This document shows, piece by piece, positions 17,668 through 27,038 of a DNA stretch of 64,000 nucleotides. Position numbers and translations under genes: made by a program. The notes under the pieces were generated by a model, which saw only the letters and a program-made list of their open reading frames with translations, was not told the DNA's origin and made no database searches. Numbering within the stretch: position 1 is the first letter of the stretch; the number at the start of each line of letters is the position of its first letter. Source of the DNA: an uncultured bacterium (GTDB taxonomy: Bacteria > Elusimicrobiota > Elusimicrobia > Elusimicrobiales > Elusimicrobiaceae); NCBI GenBank assembly GCA_949294085.1, contig CASFFX010000006.1:290256-354255 (forward strand). Direction: 5' to 3'.

Positions 17668-19017
17668 ATGCAACAGACCATCTGCGCACTGGCTACGGGA
17701 GCAGGCGGGGCAGTCGCCATTGTGCGGCTTTCCGGCCCGCAGGCCTGCAGCCTTTTGTGCCAATTAACCCGCCGCAGCGCCGCACCGGAACCGCGCAAGC
17801 AAACGCTGTGCACCATTTACGACGGGGCCGACCCGTTGGACCGCTGCTTGGTAACCTATTTTCAGGCGCCGCACTCCTTTACGGGGGAGGATGTGGTGGA
17901 ATTTGCGCTCCACGCCTCGCCTTACGTCAAAGGGCGGCTGTTGGAGCTTTTGTGCGCCCACGGGGCTACGCCGGCCAAGCGGGGGGAATTTTCCCAGCGG
18001 GCTTTTTTGAACGGGAAAATGGATTTGGTGGAAGCGCAGGGTCTGTGTGATTTGATTGCGTCGGGCAACAAAGCGGCGCATAAATTGGCCATGGATTCGC
18101 TGGACGGGAAATTGTCCAACCGGGTGGAAGAAATCAAAAAACGCCTGAGTGAATTGCTGGCCCAGATAGAAGTGCGGCTGGACGATGTGGACGAAGAAAT
18201 GACGCCGCTTTCGGACGAGTTTATCCGGCAGGAAATTACCGCGGTGCTGGAGCATATCAAAGCACTGGCGGATACTTTTTCCGTCGGCAAATACATTAAA
18301 GACGGGCTCAAAACCGCTATCGTTGGCGCGCCCAACAGCGGCAAATCCAGCCTGCTTAATGCGCTGGTGGGGTTTGACCGGGCCATCGTGTCCGACCAAA
18401 GCGGCACCACGCGCGACACCGTGGAAGAAACGTTGGAAATCAACGGACAAAAAATTATCTTGACCGATACGGCCGGTATTCGCGACCACGCGCTGGACCC
18501 GGCCGAAAAAGAAGGCATGCGCCGCAGCCACCGCGCCATGGAAACGGCCGATTTGATTTTGTTTGTGTTGGACGCGTCCCGCCCGCTGACGCCGGAAGAA
18601 CAAGCCCTCTGGCAGGACATCCGCCGCCAAAACAAACGGACGGTGATTGTGTGGAACAAGACGGATTTGCCTTCCGCCCGGCCGTCCTTGGAACACGAAG
18701 AAGCCTATGCGCGGGCGGAAGTATCGTGCAAAACGGGGGCCGGGTTTGACGCCCTCAAAAAGCTTTTAACGGCCGATTTAACGGAAGCCAAAACGGCGGA
18801 CGGGCTGATGATTTCCAATTTGCGCCATTACGAGGCGCTGCTGCGCGCCCAGACGGAACTGGAAAGCGCGCTGATTCGGCTGCAGGCCCAGGCAGGAGGC
18901 GAAATTTATGCCGAACACCTGCGCGGCGCACTGCGGTATTTGCAAGATTTGATTGGCGAGGTAACCCCCGATGACGTACTGGGGATTATCTTCTCCAAGT
19001 TTTGTATGGGGAAATAA
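17668..19017 (+). CDS. mnmE: tRNA modification GTPase MnmE
   Basis: 449 residues. N-terminal formyl-THF-binding domain, helical domain and inserted G domain. The P-loop is GAPNSGKSS (Lys226), with DTAGI and NKTD as further G motifs, and the C-terminal CMGK matches the catalytic CxGK. With MnmG it makes the carboxymethylaminomethyl group at U34 of certain tRNAs. Its stop codon abuts the mnmG ATG directly. Confidence 0.97.
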   Translation: MQQTICALATGAGGAVAIVRLSGPQACSLLCQLTRRSAAPEPRKQTLCTIYDGADPLDRCLVTYFQAPHSFTGEDVVEFALHASPYVKGRLLELLCAHGATPAKRGEFSQRAFLNGKMDLVEAQGLCDLIASGNKAAHKLAMDSLDGKLSNRVEEIKKRLSELLAQIEVRLDDVDEEMTPLSDEFIRQEITAVLEHIKALADTFSVGKYIKDGLKTAIVGAPNSGKSSLLNALVGFDRAIVSDQSGTTRDTVEETLEINGQKIILTDTAGIRDHALDPAEKEGMRRSHRAMETADLILFVLDASRPLTPEEQALWQDIRRQNKRTVIVWNKTDLPSARPSLEHEEAYARAEVSCKTGAGFDALKKLLTADLTEAKTADGLMISNLRHYEALLRAQTELESALIRLQAQAGGEIYAEHLRGALRYLQDLIGEVTPDDVLGIIFSKFCMGK

Positions 19018-20811
19018 ATGTTTGTTTGTGAAGAGCATTACGACGTAATTGTGATTGGCGGCGGGCACGCCGGCTGCGAGGCCGCGCTGGCGGCTGCCAA
19101 ATTGGGCGCCAAAACCCTGCTGCTGACCCAAAGCCTGGACACGGTGGCCCAAATGTCCTGCAACCCGTCTATCGGCGGGATTGCCAAAGGGCAAATCGTG
19201 CGCGAGATTGACGCTTTAGGCGGCGCCATGGGGCGCGTAACGGACCATGCCGCCCTGCACTATCATATGCTCAACACCGGCAAAGGCCCGGCCGTTCACT
19301 CCCCGCGCGTCCAGTGCGACAAAAAAGTCTATCAATTTACCTTCAAACATTTTCTGGAACTGCAGCCCAATTTGGACATTATGCAGGACGAAGCGGTCAA
19401 AATTTCCGTATCGGACCGCGCGGTCAACGGCGTGCTGACCCTGCGCAACACGTTTTACCACGCCAAAGCCGTCGTATTGACCACGGGCACTTTCCTGGCC
19501 GGGACAATTCACATCGGAACGGCAATGTTCCGCGGCGGGCGCTACAACGATATGCCTTCGGACGGGCTGGCCAAGAACCTGCGCGAGGACTTGCACCTGC
19601 ATATGATGCGTTTTAAAACCGGTACGCCCATGCGCATTAATGCCCGCGGGCTGGACTATTCCAAATTCCGGCTCCAGCCGTCGGATAATCCGCTGCAGCC
19701 CATTTCGCATTTTACGGACGGGACCGCCCAGTCCAAACGCACCTTTTTAAGCTGTTATATCACCCGCACTACCTTGGAAACGGACAAAATTCTTCGGGCC
19801 AATTTCCAGCGTTCCGCCATGTACAGCGGGCATATTCACGGCCTGGGGCCGCGGTATTGCCCGTCGGTGGAAGACAAAATCAAAAAATTTCCGGACGTTA
19901 CCAGCCACCCGCTTTTCCTGGAGCCGGAAGGCTTCCATACCGAAGAATTTTATATCCAGGGCTTCTCTACCAGTATGCCCGAGGACGTCCAGCGTGCGCT
20001 GATTAAATCCGTGCCCGGCATGGAAAAAGCCTCCATCACCCGCCCCGGCTACGCCATTGAATACGATTTTTCCGACCCGAGGGACCTGTACGCTTCGCTG
20101 GAAAGCAAGCTCATCCCGGGGCTGTTTATGGCCGGGCAAATTAACGGCACCACCGGCTACGAAGAGGCCGGCGGGCAGGGCCTGATGGCCGGCATTAACG
20201 CCGCCTTAAAAACGCAGGGGAAAGAACCGTTCGTCCTGCGGCGCGACGAAGCGTACATCGGCGTATTGATTGACGATCTAATCAACAAAGGCGTCAACGA
20301 ACCGTACCGCATGTTCACGTCTCGGGCGGAATACCGCATTTTGCTGCGTAACGACAATGCCGACCTGCGCCTTACCCCGCACGCCTTTAAGCTGGGCCTG
20401 TTGGACGAAAAATACAAAGCCCCGTTTGAAAAATACCGTGCGCTGTGCCAAAAACTCACTCAACATCCCAACGCCCCGGTGGACGAAAACGAAACGGAGC
20501 TGTTTCCGTGGACGGTGCAAAAAGCCCGCACCCATGCCGATATTTACCAAAAATACGCCGGCTACTACGAACGCAATAAAAAAGACGCCGAACGCCTGGC
20601 CGAAATGGACAGCATCAAAATTCCCGAAGGGTTTGACCCGTCGGCCGTGCGGGGATTGTTGTTTGAAAGCGCCCAAAAACTGGCGGCCGTCAAACCGCTT
20701 ACGCTGGGGCAGGCCGGCCGTATCCCGGGCGTAACGCCGGCGGATTTGCAGCTTTTGGCCGTACACATTGAACGGTTTAGGAGACTAAAAAATGCAAAAG
20801 CTGCTCGCTAG
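19018..20811 (+). CDS. mnmG: tRNA uridine-5-carboxymethylaminomethyl modification enzyme MnmG
   Basis: 597 residues. The FAD-binding Rossmann motif is VIGGGHAGCEAALAAAK. The GidA family blocks MSCNPSIGGIAKG and GQINGTTGYEEAGGQGLMAG are present. It is the FAD partner of MnmE. It starts at the base after the mnmE stop and overlaps rsmG by 20 bp, the classic mnmE-mnmG-rsmG order. It is slightly shorter than the usual 620-630 residues. Confidence 0.97.
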   Translation: MFVCEEHYDVIVIGGGHAGCEAALAAAKLGAKTLLLTQSLDTVAQMSCNPSIGGIAKGQIVREIDALGGAMGRVTDHAALHYHMLNTGKGPAVHSPRVQCDKKVYQFTFKHFLELQPNLDIMQDEAVKISVSDRAVNGVLTLRNTFYHAKAVVLTTGTFLAGTIHIGTAMFRGGRYNDMPSDGLAKNLREDLHLHMMRFKTGTPMRINARGLDYSKFRLQPSDNPLQPISHFTDGTAQSKRTFLSCYITRTTLETDKILRANFQRSAMYSGHIHGLGPRYCPSVEDKIKKFPDVTSHPLFLEPEGFHTEEFYIQGFSTSMPEDVQRALIKSVPGMEKASITRPGYAIEYDFSDPRDLYASLESKLIPGLFMAGQINGTTGYEEAGGQGLMAGINAALKTQGKEPFVLRRDEAYIGVLIDDLINKGVNEPYRMFTSRAEYRILLRNDNADLRLTPHAFKLGLLDEKYKAPFEKYRALCQKLTQHPNAPVDENETELFPWTVQKARTHADIYQKYAGYYERNKKDAERLAEMDSIKIPEGFDPSAVRGLLFESAQKLAAVKPLTLGQAGRIPGVTPADLQLLAVHIERFRRLKNAKAAR

Positions 20812-21442
20812 CTTTGCCGCCGAACACGGCCTGCCGCTTACGCCCCAGCAAAGCGACAAGCTGGTGCAGTATGCCCAACGGGTGTGGGAGAAGAAGGATT
20901 TACTGAATTTAACCAGCGTCAGCGGGGTGGAGGAAATTGTCTCCCGCCATTTGTGCGACGGGTTGGCCGCGGCCGCCAAAATAAACGCCATGGCGCACGT
21001 AAAGAACCTGACGCAGCCGCTGCTGGCCGATATGGGCAGCGGGGCGGGATACATTGGCATTACGCTGGCGGTGGCGCTGCCGCAGGCTCAGGTAACGCTG
21101 GTGGAAAGCCTGCAAAAGCGCTGTGCTTTTATGAACTGGGCGCTATTGCAGTTAGGGGTAAACGCCAAAGTAAAAAATGTGCGGCTGGGGCAGGGCACGC
21201 GCTTTGCTTTTGATTTTGTAACCGAACGGGCCATGGGGCAGCTGCCCGACATTTTGGCCCTCTGCCTAAACGCGGTAAAACCGGGGGGCGTATTTGTGGC
21301 CTTTCAGGGGGAACACCCGCAAACGCAGGCGTGCGATCCGTCCAAATACGGCGCCGCGCTGCTGGGCGTGGAACGCTATACGCTTCCGTGCGATGATAAA
21401 AAACGCCATTTGGCGTTGTTTGGCAAACACGAAGAAAAATGA
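20792..21442 (+). CDS. rsmG: 16S rRNA (guanine527-N7)-methyltransferase RsmG
   Basis: 216 residues. The SAM-binding motif is ADMGSGAGYIGITLAVALP, preceded by the family block WEKKDLLNLTSVSGVEEIVSRHLCD. It methylates G527 in the 530 loop. The start lies inside mnmG behind a GGAGA site, and its end overlaps the next gene by 4 bp. Confidence 0.93.
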   Translation: MQKLLASFAAEHGLPLTPQQSDKLVQYAQRVWEKKDLLNLTSVSGVEEIVSRHLCDGLAAAAKINAMAHVKNLTQPLLADMGSGAGYIGITLAVALPQAQVTLVESLQKRCAFMNWALLQLGVNAKVKNVRLGQGTRFAFDFVTERAMGQLPDILALCLNAVKPGGVFVAFQGEHPQTQACDPSKYGAALLGVERYTLPCDDKKRHLALFGKHEEK

Positions 21443-22797
21443 ATACGGTTAAAAAACTCGTTTTTTTCTTATGGCTTTTGGCGCTGGTGCTGGTTACGCC
21501 GCCGCTGTTACGCTCGCTGGGGCTGACGCCCAAGGAAATGGTGAAAGATCTGTTTTCTTCCACGCCGCGGGCGGACGTGGTGGAACCGATTAAACCGGAC
21601 CCGGTGGCCGATTTGCCGCTTGCGTCGGACGAACGCGGCCGCGCCCGCGAACTGCGGCCGGACATTTCCGTCCCGCCGCCCGCCAAGGAGAAGCAGGCCC
21701 CGGCGGAGGACGAAATCAAACCCATGGACCCGGCCGACGAAAAAGAATTTAACGAAATGATTTCCGGCCTGGAAAACATCGCCAAACTGGCACCGGAAGA
21801 AAAGATAGAGGATTTGCCCGTTCAGGCCTACCGCCCGGAAAATGCCGCCCAAAAAGTGCGCTGGATGCCGCCGCCGCCCGGCTTTTTAACGGCGGATACG
21901 TTCAACTACCTTATCTACCGGGAAACCAATCCCGTTACATCCACCATCAAAACGGTGCTGGATAACATCCACGGCAACCTGATGCTGGACTTGACGCCTT
22001 TTACCATTGTCATTAAACCCAATAAAATTTTGGTTATGCTCTTTGGCGAAAAAGCCAGCTATATGAAATTTACCAAGCGGCCGGCCTGGTCCGGCGCGTC
22101 GTCCGACTTGCGGGCCGATACGATGTACGTGATAGAAGGCAATAACTTTTATCCCCTTTCCGTGCACGAGCTGACGCATTTGTATTTTGACGGCTACTTC
22201 CTGCCCACCATTTCGCCGCTGTGGCTTTCGGAAGGGATGGCCGTGTACATGCAAATCACCACCACCAAGGAAAAACCCAGCTGGGTGGACCGCAGCCTGC
22301 GCCGTATTTTGAACGGGGAACGCATTCCGTTTGAAGAAATGACGGTAACCGAAACCCTCAGCAACTATACCACCTCCCAAGCCGAACTGTGGTACACCCA
22401 AGCTTACAGCGTGGTAAAATACCTGCTGCAAACCCGTACCCGCGACGAATTTTATAAATTATGCAGTGAGCTGAAGGCCAACACGCCGCTCCACCAAGCG
22501 CTCTACCGGGCCTACGGGATGCCGTTTAACAAAGTAACCGCATTGGAAAACGTGTGGCTGCACGATTTGCAAAAAGCCTACCGCGACGGGAAAATTTTGA
22601 AGGACGAACCCAAAAAACAGACCGCGCAGCCGGCCGCCGCGGCTAAAAAACAAACCACCGCCCCGGCCAAAGCGCAAACGGCAGCTTCGCAAAAGGCGCC
22701 GCAGCCGGCCGCCAAAAAAGCACCGGCCCCGCAAAAGACCAAAATCAACAAATTGCAAATGGTCCCCACCAACGGCTATAAGGGAGGGTTTAACTGA
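21439..22797 (+). CDS. Membrane-anchored zinc metallopeptidase (MA-like gluzincin)
   Basis: 452 residues. An N-terminal hydrophobic segment (about 6-22) anchors the protein. A Pro/Glu-rich linker leads to a peptidase MA-like domain (about 150-370) with HELTH as the zinc-binding HEXXH and a downstream Glu in WLSEGMAVYMQ as the probable third ligand. The C-terminal 80 residues are a Lys/Ala/Gln-rich tail. It overlaps rsmG by 4 bp and rsmH by 1 bp, so it is embedded in the operon. The substrate is unknown; a role in the envelope is inferred from the anchor and the cell wall neighbours. Confidence 0.78.
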   Translation: MNTVKKLVFFLWLLALVLVTPPLLRSLGLTPKEMVKDLFSSTPRADVVEPIKPDPVADLPLASDERGRARELRPDISVPPPAKEKQAPAEDEIKPMDPADEKEFNEMISGLENIAKLAPEEKIEDLPVQAYRPENAAQKVRWMPPPPGFLTADTFNYLIYRETNPVTSTIKTVLDNIHGNLMLDLTPFTIVIKPNKILVMLFGEKASYMKFTKRPAWSGASSDLRADTMYVIEGNNFYPLSVHELTHLYFDGYFLPTISPLWLSEGMAVYMQITTTKEKPSWVDRSLRRILNGERIPFEEMTVTETLSNYTTSQAELWYTQAYSVVKYLLQTRTRDEFYKLCSELKANTPLHQALYRAYGMPFNKVTALENVWLHDLQKAYRDGKILKDEPKKQTAQPAAAAKKQTTAPAKAQTAASQKAPQPAAKKAPAPQKTKINKLQMVPTNGYKGGFN

Positions 22798-23687
22798 TGA
22801 ACGAAAAGTGGACGCATATTCCCATTATGGCCCCGCAAATTGCCGATTTGCTGCTGACGAACCCGCAGGGCGTGTATGTGGACGGAACGCTGGGGCTGGG
22901 GGGACACACGAAATTTTTCTTAAGCCGCCTGGGGCCGCAAGCCCGCATTTTAGGGTTTGACAAGGACGAAGAAGCCCTGCAAATGGCCGTGGAGCGCGTG
23001 GCCGATGCGCGGCTGCTGCCGTTTTGCGAAAGTTACACCCTGGCCCCGCAGGAATTGCACAGGCTGGGGCTGAGCGGCGCGGACGGCGCTTTGTTTGACT
23101 TGGGGCTCAGTTCGTACCAGCTGGATAATCCGGCCCGCGGATTTAGCATTTTGCACGACGGACCGCTGGACATGCGCTTTGACCGCAAAAACCCGCTGAG
23201 TGCGGACGTGATTGTAAACACGTGGCCGCTGGCGGAGCTGGAACGAATTTTGAAAGATTACGGCGAAGAGCGCAACTATACCAAAATAGCCTTGGCCATT
23301 ATGCAGGCCCGCCGCCAGGAGCCCATACACACAACGGGCCGGCTGGCCCAAATTGTGCAGGACGTGTATGGCGGCAAACGGGGCAAAACCCATCCCGCCA
23401 CCCAAACCTTCCAGGCCCTGCGCATTGCCTGCAACCAAGAATTGGAAACGGTGCAAACGGCGCTAAACGGGCTGGCGGATTTGATAAAACCCGGCGGCCG
23501 GGCGGCGCTGCTGACGTTCCACTCGCTGGAGGACCGTTTGGTAAAAAATCATTTGAAGGAACTGTCCAAAAGCGGCGCCTGGCGCTTGGTCAACAAACAC
23601 GCGCTTGCCGCCCCGTACGAAGAAGTCCGCCAGAACCGGCGGGCGCGAAGCGCCAAACTGCGCGTGATTGAAAGGATTACGTTATGA
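22797..23687 (+). CDS. rsmH: 16S rRNA (cytosine1402-N4)-methyltransferase
   Basis: 296 residues. Family blocks HIPIMAPQIADLL, YVDGTLGLGGHTKFFL (SAM binding), FDLGLSSYQLDNPARGFS and LTFHSLEDRLVK are all present. It methylates N4 of C1402 in 16S rRNA. It opens the division and cell wall part of the operon. Its end overlaps ftsL by 4 bp. Confidence 0.96.
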   Translation: MNEKWTHIPIMAPQIADLLLTNPQGVYVDGTLGLGGHTKFFLSRLGPQARILGFDKDEEALQMAVERVADARLLPFCESYTLAPQELHRLGLSGADGALFDLGLSSYQLDNPARGFSILHDGPLDMRFDRKNPLSADVIVNTWPLAELERILKDYGEERNYTKIALAIMQARRQEPIHTTGRLAQIVQDVYGGKRGKTHPATQTFQALRIACNQELETVQTALNGLADLIKPGGRAALLTFHSLEDRLVKNHLKELSKSGAWRLVNKHALAAPYEEVRQNRRARSAKLRVIERITL

Positions 23688-23941
23688 AAATTTTTTGGGG
23701 ATTAATCATCCTGGCCGTCTTTTTATTTGGCGTAGCGGTAATGCGCAACGAAATCAACCGTTCGGGCCGCTCCATCAGCCAATTGCAAAACGAAGTGGAA
23801 ATTAAAGAAGCGCGCAACCAATACCTGCAGCTGGAAATTTCCCGCTTGTCCAGCCCGGGCAACATGATACGCCTGGCGGAAGAGAAATTGGGTATGGTGC
23901 CGGCCAAACCGCACGAAATCGTCATCTTGGAAGAAGAATAG
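23684..23941 (+). CDS. ftsL: FtsL/DivIC-like cell division protein
   Basis: 85 residues. A short N-terminus, one transmembrane helix (about 4-20) and a periplasmic coiled coil with a leucine-zipper pattern (about 30-65). Size, topology and position between rsmH and ftsI identify an FtsL-type divisome subunit; sequence alone is weakly conserved in this family. It starts 4 bp inside rsmH and ends 2 nt before ftsI. Confidence 0.8.
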   Translation: MKIFWGLIILAVFLFGVAVMRNEINRSGRSISQLQNEVEIKEARNQYLQLEISRLSSPGNMIRLAEEKLGMVPAKPHEIVILEEE

Positions 23942-23943
23942 TT

Positions 23944-25641
23944 ATGTTCAGAAATAAGCCTGCTTCCCCTTTTGTTTTTAACGTCAAAAGCCGCATGCGC
24001 GTGGCCGGTATGGTCATTTTGCTGGCGCCTTTGTGTATTTTTATACGTTTGTTTTACATGCAGACGTTTTTGTATGAAGAGTTCTCTTCCAAGGCGGAAC
24101 GCGCCATCTATAACTACCTGGCCGAGGACCGCCTGCGCGGCAAAATTTTGGACGTAAACGGCCGCGAATTGGCCGAATCGGTGCGCACCCACTCCTGCGG
24201 CGTCAACAAACGCTACGTGAAAGACAAAAACAAAACGGTGGCTTTTCTGTCCGAAACGCTGGGAATTCCCAAAAAACGGATCTTGGAAAAATGGAATCAT
24301 TCGTCCAATTTCTTTTTCGTCGCCAAAAAAATCAAGCCGGACAAGTACATCAAAATTTCCCAAATTCTGCGCACCAACCTGGGCCAAGGGCTGGAACTGA
24401 CCCCGGAATACGAAAGAATCCACCCGTACGGCGAAAGCGCCTTGGATTTAATTGGGGCGTCCAATTCCAAGAACTACGGGCTTTCGGGCATTGAACAAAT
24501 GTACAACCGCGAGCTCAGCCAGGACATCAGCAAAAAACGCGCCAAAAGAGCCCGCCGCGGGGAAATTATTTACGACCGCAAGCTCAAAGAGGAGCTTTCC
24601 GTGGCGAACGTGTATCTGACGATAGACGCCGTGGCCCAATACTATGCCGAAAGCTCCCTGAAAAAAGAGGTGGAAAAAATTGGCGCCAAGCACGGCATTG
24701 CCGTAGTGCAGGACCCGAAAACGGGCAAAATTTTGGCGGCGGCTTCCTACCCGGTAAAGGACGGGCAGTCGCTGGCGTTTCAATTTACGTACGAACCGGG
24801 ATCTACGTTTAAGTCCATTGCCATTTCTTCGGCGCTGGACGCGGGCGTCGTGCACATGACCGACAGTATTGACATGAGCGGCCGCGTGTGGGAAGTGGCC
24901 CGCGGCGTGGTGGTGCGGGACAATCAGCACGACAAAGAATTTTTGTCTATCCCGGAAATTTTGCAGCTGTCGTCCAACATCGGGGCGGGAAAAATCGCCC
25001 TGGAGCTGGGCGCAAAAAACCTGTTTTATTACCTCAAAGCCTTTGGCTTTGGCACCAAAACGGACATCAATTTTAACGGAGAGTCCAAGGGCAACGTGCA
25101 GCCCTACACCAAATGGACCAAAGTGGATACCGCCACCAAAGGCTACGGATACGGCGTGGCCGTAACGCCGATTCAGCTGATTAATGCCTATTCCGCCATT
25201 GCCAACGGGGGAATTTTGATGCAGCCCCATATCGTGGACCGCATTGAATACGCCGGCGGCAAAGTGGAAACCAAGTCTAAACCGGTCAAAATTCGCCGCG
25301 TACTGAAAAAGGAAACGACCGATATGATGAAAAAAGCCCTTCAAAGCGTGGTGGAAGTAGGTTCCGGCCGGCGGGCCCAAATTAAAGGCTATAACGTGGC
25401 CGGAAAGACGGGCACGGCGGAAAAACTGTCCAAAGAAGGCGGATATGCCAAACGCCAGCATATTGTGTCGTTTTGCGGGTTTGCCCCCGTTTCTGACCCG
25501 CAGTTTACCGTACTGGTGGTATTGGACGACCCGGAAAAATACAGTTTCGGCAGTTCGGCCGCGGCGCCGGTGTTTAAGGAAATTATGGAACGGCTGCTGG
25601 CCATGAAAGGCGTTGCGCCGGACCAGTTGGATTTTGAATAA
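23944..25641 (+). CDS. ftsI: Penicillin-binding protein, septal transpeptidase (FtsI/PBP3 type)
   Basis: 565 residues. One N-terminal transmembrane helix (about 20-40), a pedestal domain and a class B transpeptidase domain. Active-site motifs are complete: S287-TF-K290, S343-S-N345 and K488-TGT. It cross-links septal peptidoglycan together with FtsW. Position after ftsL supports the division-specific assignment over an elongation PBP2. There is no C-terminal PASTA domain. Confidence 0.92.
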   Translation: MFRNKPASPFVFNVKSRMRVAGMVILLAPLCIFIRLFYMQTFLYEEFSSKAERAIYNYLAEDRLRGKILDVNGRELAESVRTHSCGVNKRYVKDKNKTVAFLSETLGIPKKRILEKWNHSSNFFFVAKKIKPDKYIKISQILRTNLGQGLELTPEYERIHPYGESALDLIGASNSKNYGLSGIEQMYNRELSQDISKKRAKRARRGEIIYDRKLKEELSVANVYLTIDAVAQYYAESSLKKEVEKIGAKHGIAVVQDPKTGKILAAASYPVKDGQSLAFQFTYEPGSTFKSIAISSALDAGVVHMTDSIDMSGRVWEVARGVVVRDNQHDKEFLSIPEILQLSSNIGAGKIALELGAKNLFYYLKAFGFGTKTDINFNGESKGNVQPYTKWTKVDTATKGYGYGVAVTPIQLINAYSAIANGGILMQPHIVDRIEYAGGKVETKSKPVKIRRVLKKETTDMMKKALQSVVEVGSGRRAQIKGYNVAGKTGTAEKLSKEGGYAKRQHIVSFCGFAPVSDPQFTVLVVLDDPEKYSFGSSAAAPVFKEIMERLLAMKGVAPDQLDFE

Positions 25642-25689
25642 TTCCCCGGCCTGCCGGGCAAAACCTTTTGTTTGCAGTAAGGAGTATGT

Positions 25690-27033
25690 ATGAAGCTTAA
25701 TTTAACCCTCAGCAAAATAGCAAAAATTACCGGAGCGGAGTTGGTGTCTGCCAATCCGCGGGAGAAAGTGATGTCGTTTGTAACGGATTCCCGCGTTATT
25801 CGCCCCGGGGACGCGTTCATCGCGCTGAAAGGCAAAAATCACGATGCCCGCCAGTTTATCCCCGATGTGCTGGCCAAAGGGGCCCGTGTGGTGCTGGCCG
25901 AAAAAGGCTTTTCCCTGCCGGCCGACAGCAAAGCGTCCTTTTTGCTGGTGGAGGATTCGCTAAAAGCCTTACAGGCCTTGGCAAAATATCACCGCTTAAA
26001 CAGCACCTTAAAGGTGGCCGCCATTACCGGCTCCAACGGCAAAAGCACCACCAAACAAATGCTGCGCGCCATTTGCGAAACCGCGGGAGAAACGATTGCC
26101 AATATGGGCAATTTTAACAATCAGTTTGGGGTGCCGTTTTCCCTCTTGGAAATACAGCCCAAACACAAATACGGTATTTTTGAGCTGGGCGCTTCCCACC
26201 CCGGCGACATTGAAGAAACCGCCTCGCTGGCGGTGCCGGACGTAGCCGTTATCACCAACGTGTCGGCCGCTCATTTGGAATTTTTTCATGATTTGGAAAC
26301 TGTGTACAAAACCAAAACGGAAATTGCCAAATGCCTGAATTTTGGCGGAACCTTGGTGTACAACGCAGACGATCCCTTTTTAAGCCGCCTGAAAACTGAA
26401 TTTAAGGGCAAAAGCCTGTGCTTTGGGTTTAAGGCGGGGGCGGATTTGCAAATTTTGGAAACGGAAAAATTTTCTTTTACCTACAAAGGCGAAGCCTACG
26501 TGCTGGACTTGAAATTGGAACGGCACGACAAGCTAAACGCGGCGGCGGCCGCGGCGGCGGCCATTGCGCTGGGGCTGTATATGGACAACGTGAAGAAAGG
26601 GCTCCTTTCTTATACGCCGATGCCGATGCGTATGGAACGTCTGCAAAAAAACGGCGTGGAATTTATTTTGGATTGCTACAACGCCAACCCCGCCAGCATG
26701 CAAAATGCGCTGGAAATATTGGGCCGCGAAACGGCCAAACCGCGCGTAGCGGTGCTGGGCGACATGAAGGAACTGGGGGAAACGTCCAAAGAATATCACC
26801 GCCTGGTGGGGCATTACCTGTTGGAGAACGGGATAGAATATGCCTTTTTGGCCGGGCCGGAAATGAAGTACGCCTATGAAAAGATAAAAGACGTGCCCGG
26901 CATAAAAGCCTTTTACGCGCCGGAGCCGAAGGGCTGGATCAAAAATCTGAAAAAAGTCCTTCAAAAAGGCGGTACGTGCCTGATTAAAGCGTCCCGCTCC
27001 ATGAACTTTGAAAACATCCTCAAGGAGATTTAA
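25690..27033 (+). CDS. murF: UDP-N-acetylmuramoyl-tripeptide--D-alanyl-D-alanine ligase
   Basis: 447 residues. Mur ligase architecture: N-terminal UDP-binding domain (SFVTDSRVIRPGDAFIALKG), central ATPase domain with ITGSNGKSTTK, and a C-terminal domain. GNFNNQFGVPFSLL and DCYNANPASM are typical of MurF rather than MurE. It adds D-Ala-D-Ala to the UDP-MurNAc tripeptide. A 48-nt gap with a GGAG site separates it from ftsI, where murE would usually lie. Confidence 0.93.
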   Translation: MKLNLTLSKIAKITGAELVSANPREKVMSFVTDSRVIRPGDAFIALKGKNHDARQFIPDVLAKGARVVLAEKGFSLPADSKASFLLVEDSLKALQALAKYHRLNSTLKVAAITGSNGKSTTKQMLRAICETAGETIANMGNFNNQFGVPFSLLEIQPKHKYGIFELGASHPGDIEETASLAVPDVAVITNVSAAHLEFFHDLETVYKTKTEIAKCLNFGGTLVYNADDPFLSRLKTEFKGKSLCFGFKAGADLQILETEKFSFTYKGEAYVLDLKLERHDKLNAAAAAAAAIALGLYMDNVKKGLLSYTPMPMRMERLQKNGVEFILDCYNANPASMQNALEILGRETAKPRVAVLGDMKELGETSKEYHRLVGHYLLENGIEYAFLAGPEMKYAYEKIKDVPGIKAFYAPEPKGWIKNLKKVLQKGGTCLIKASRSMNFENILKEI

Positions 27034-27038
27034 CCCGC

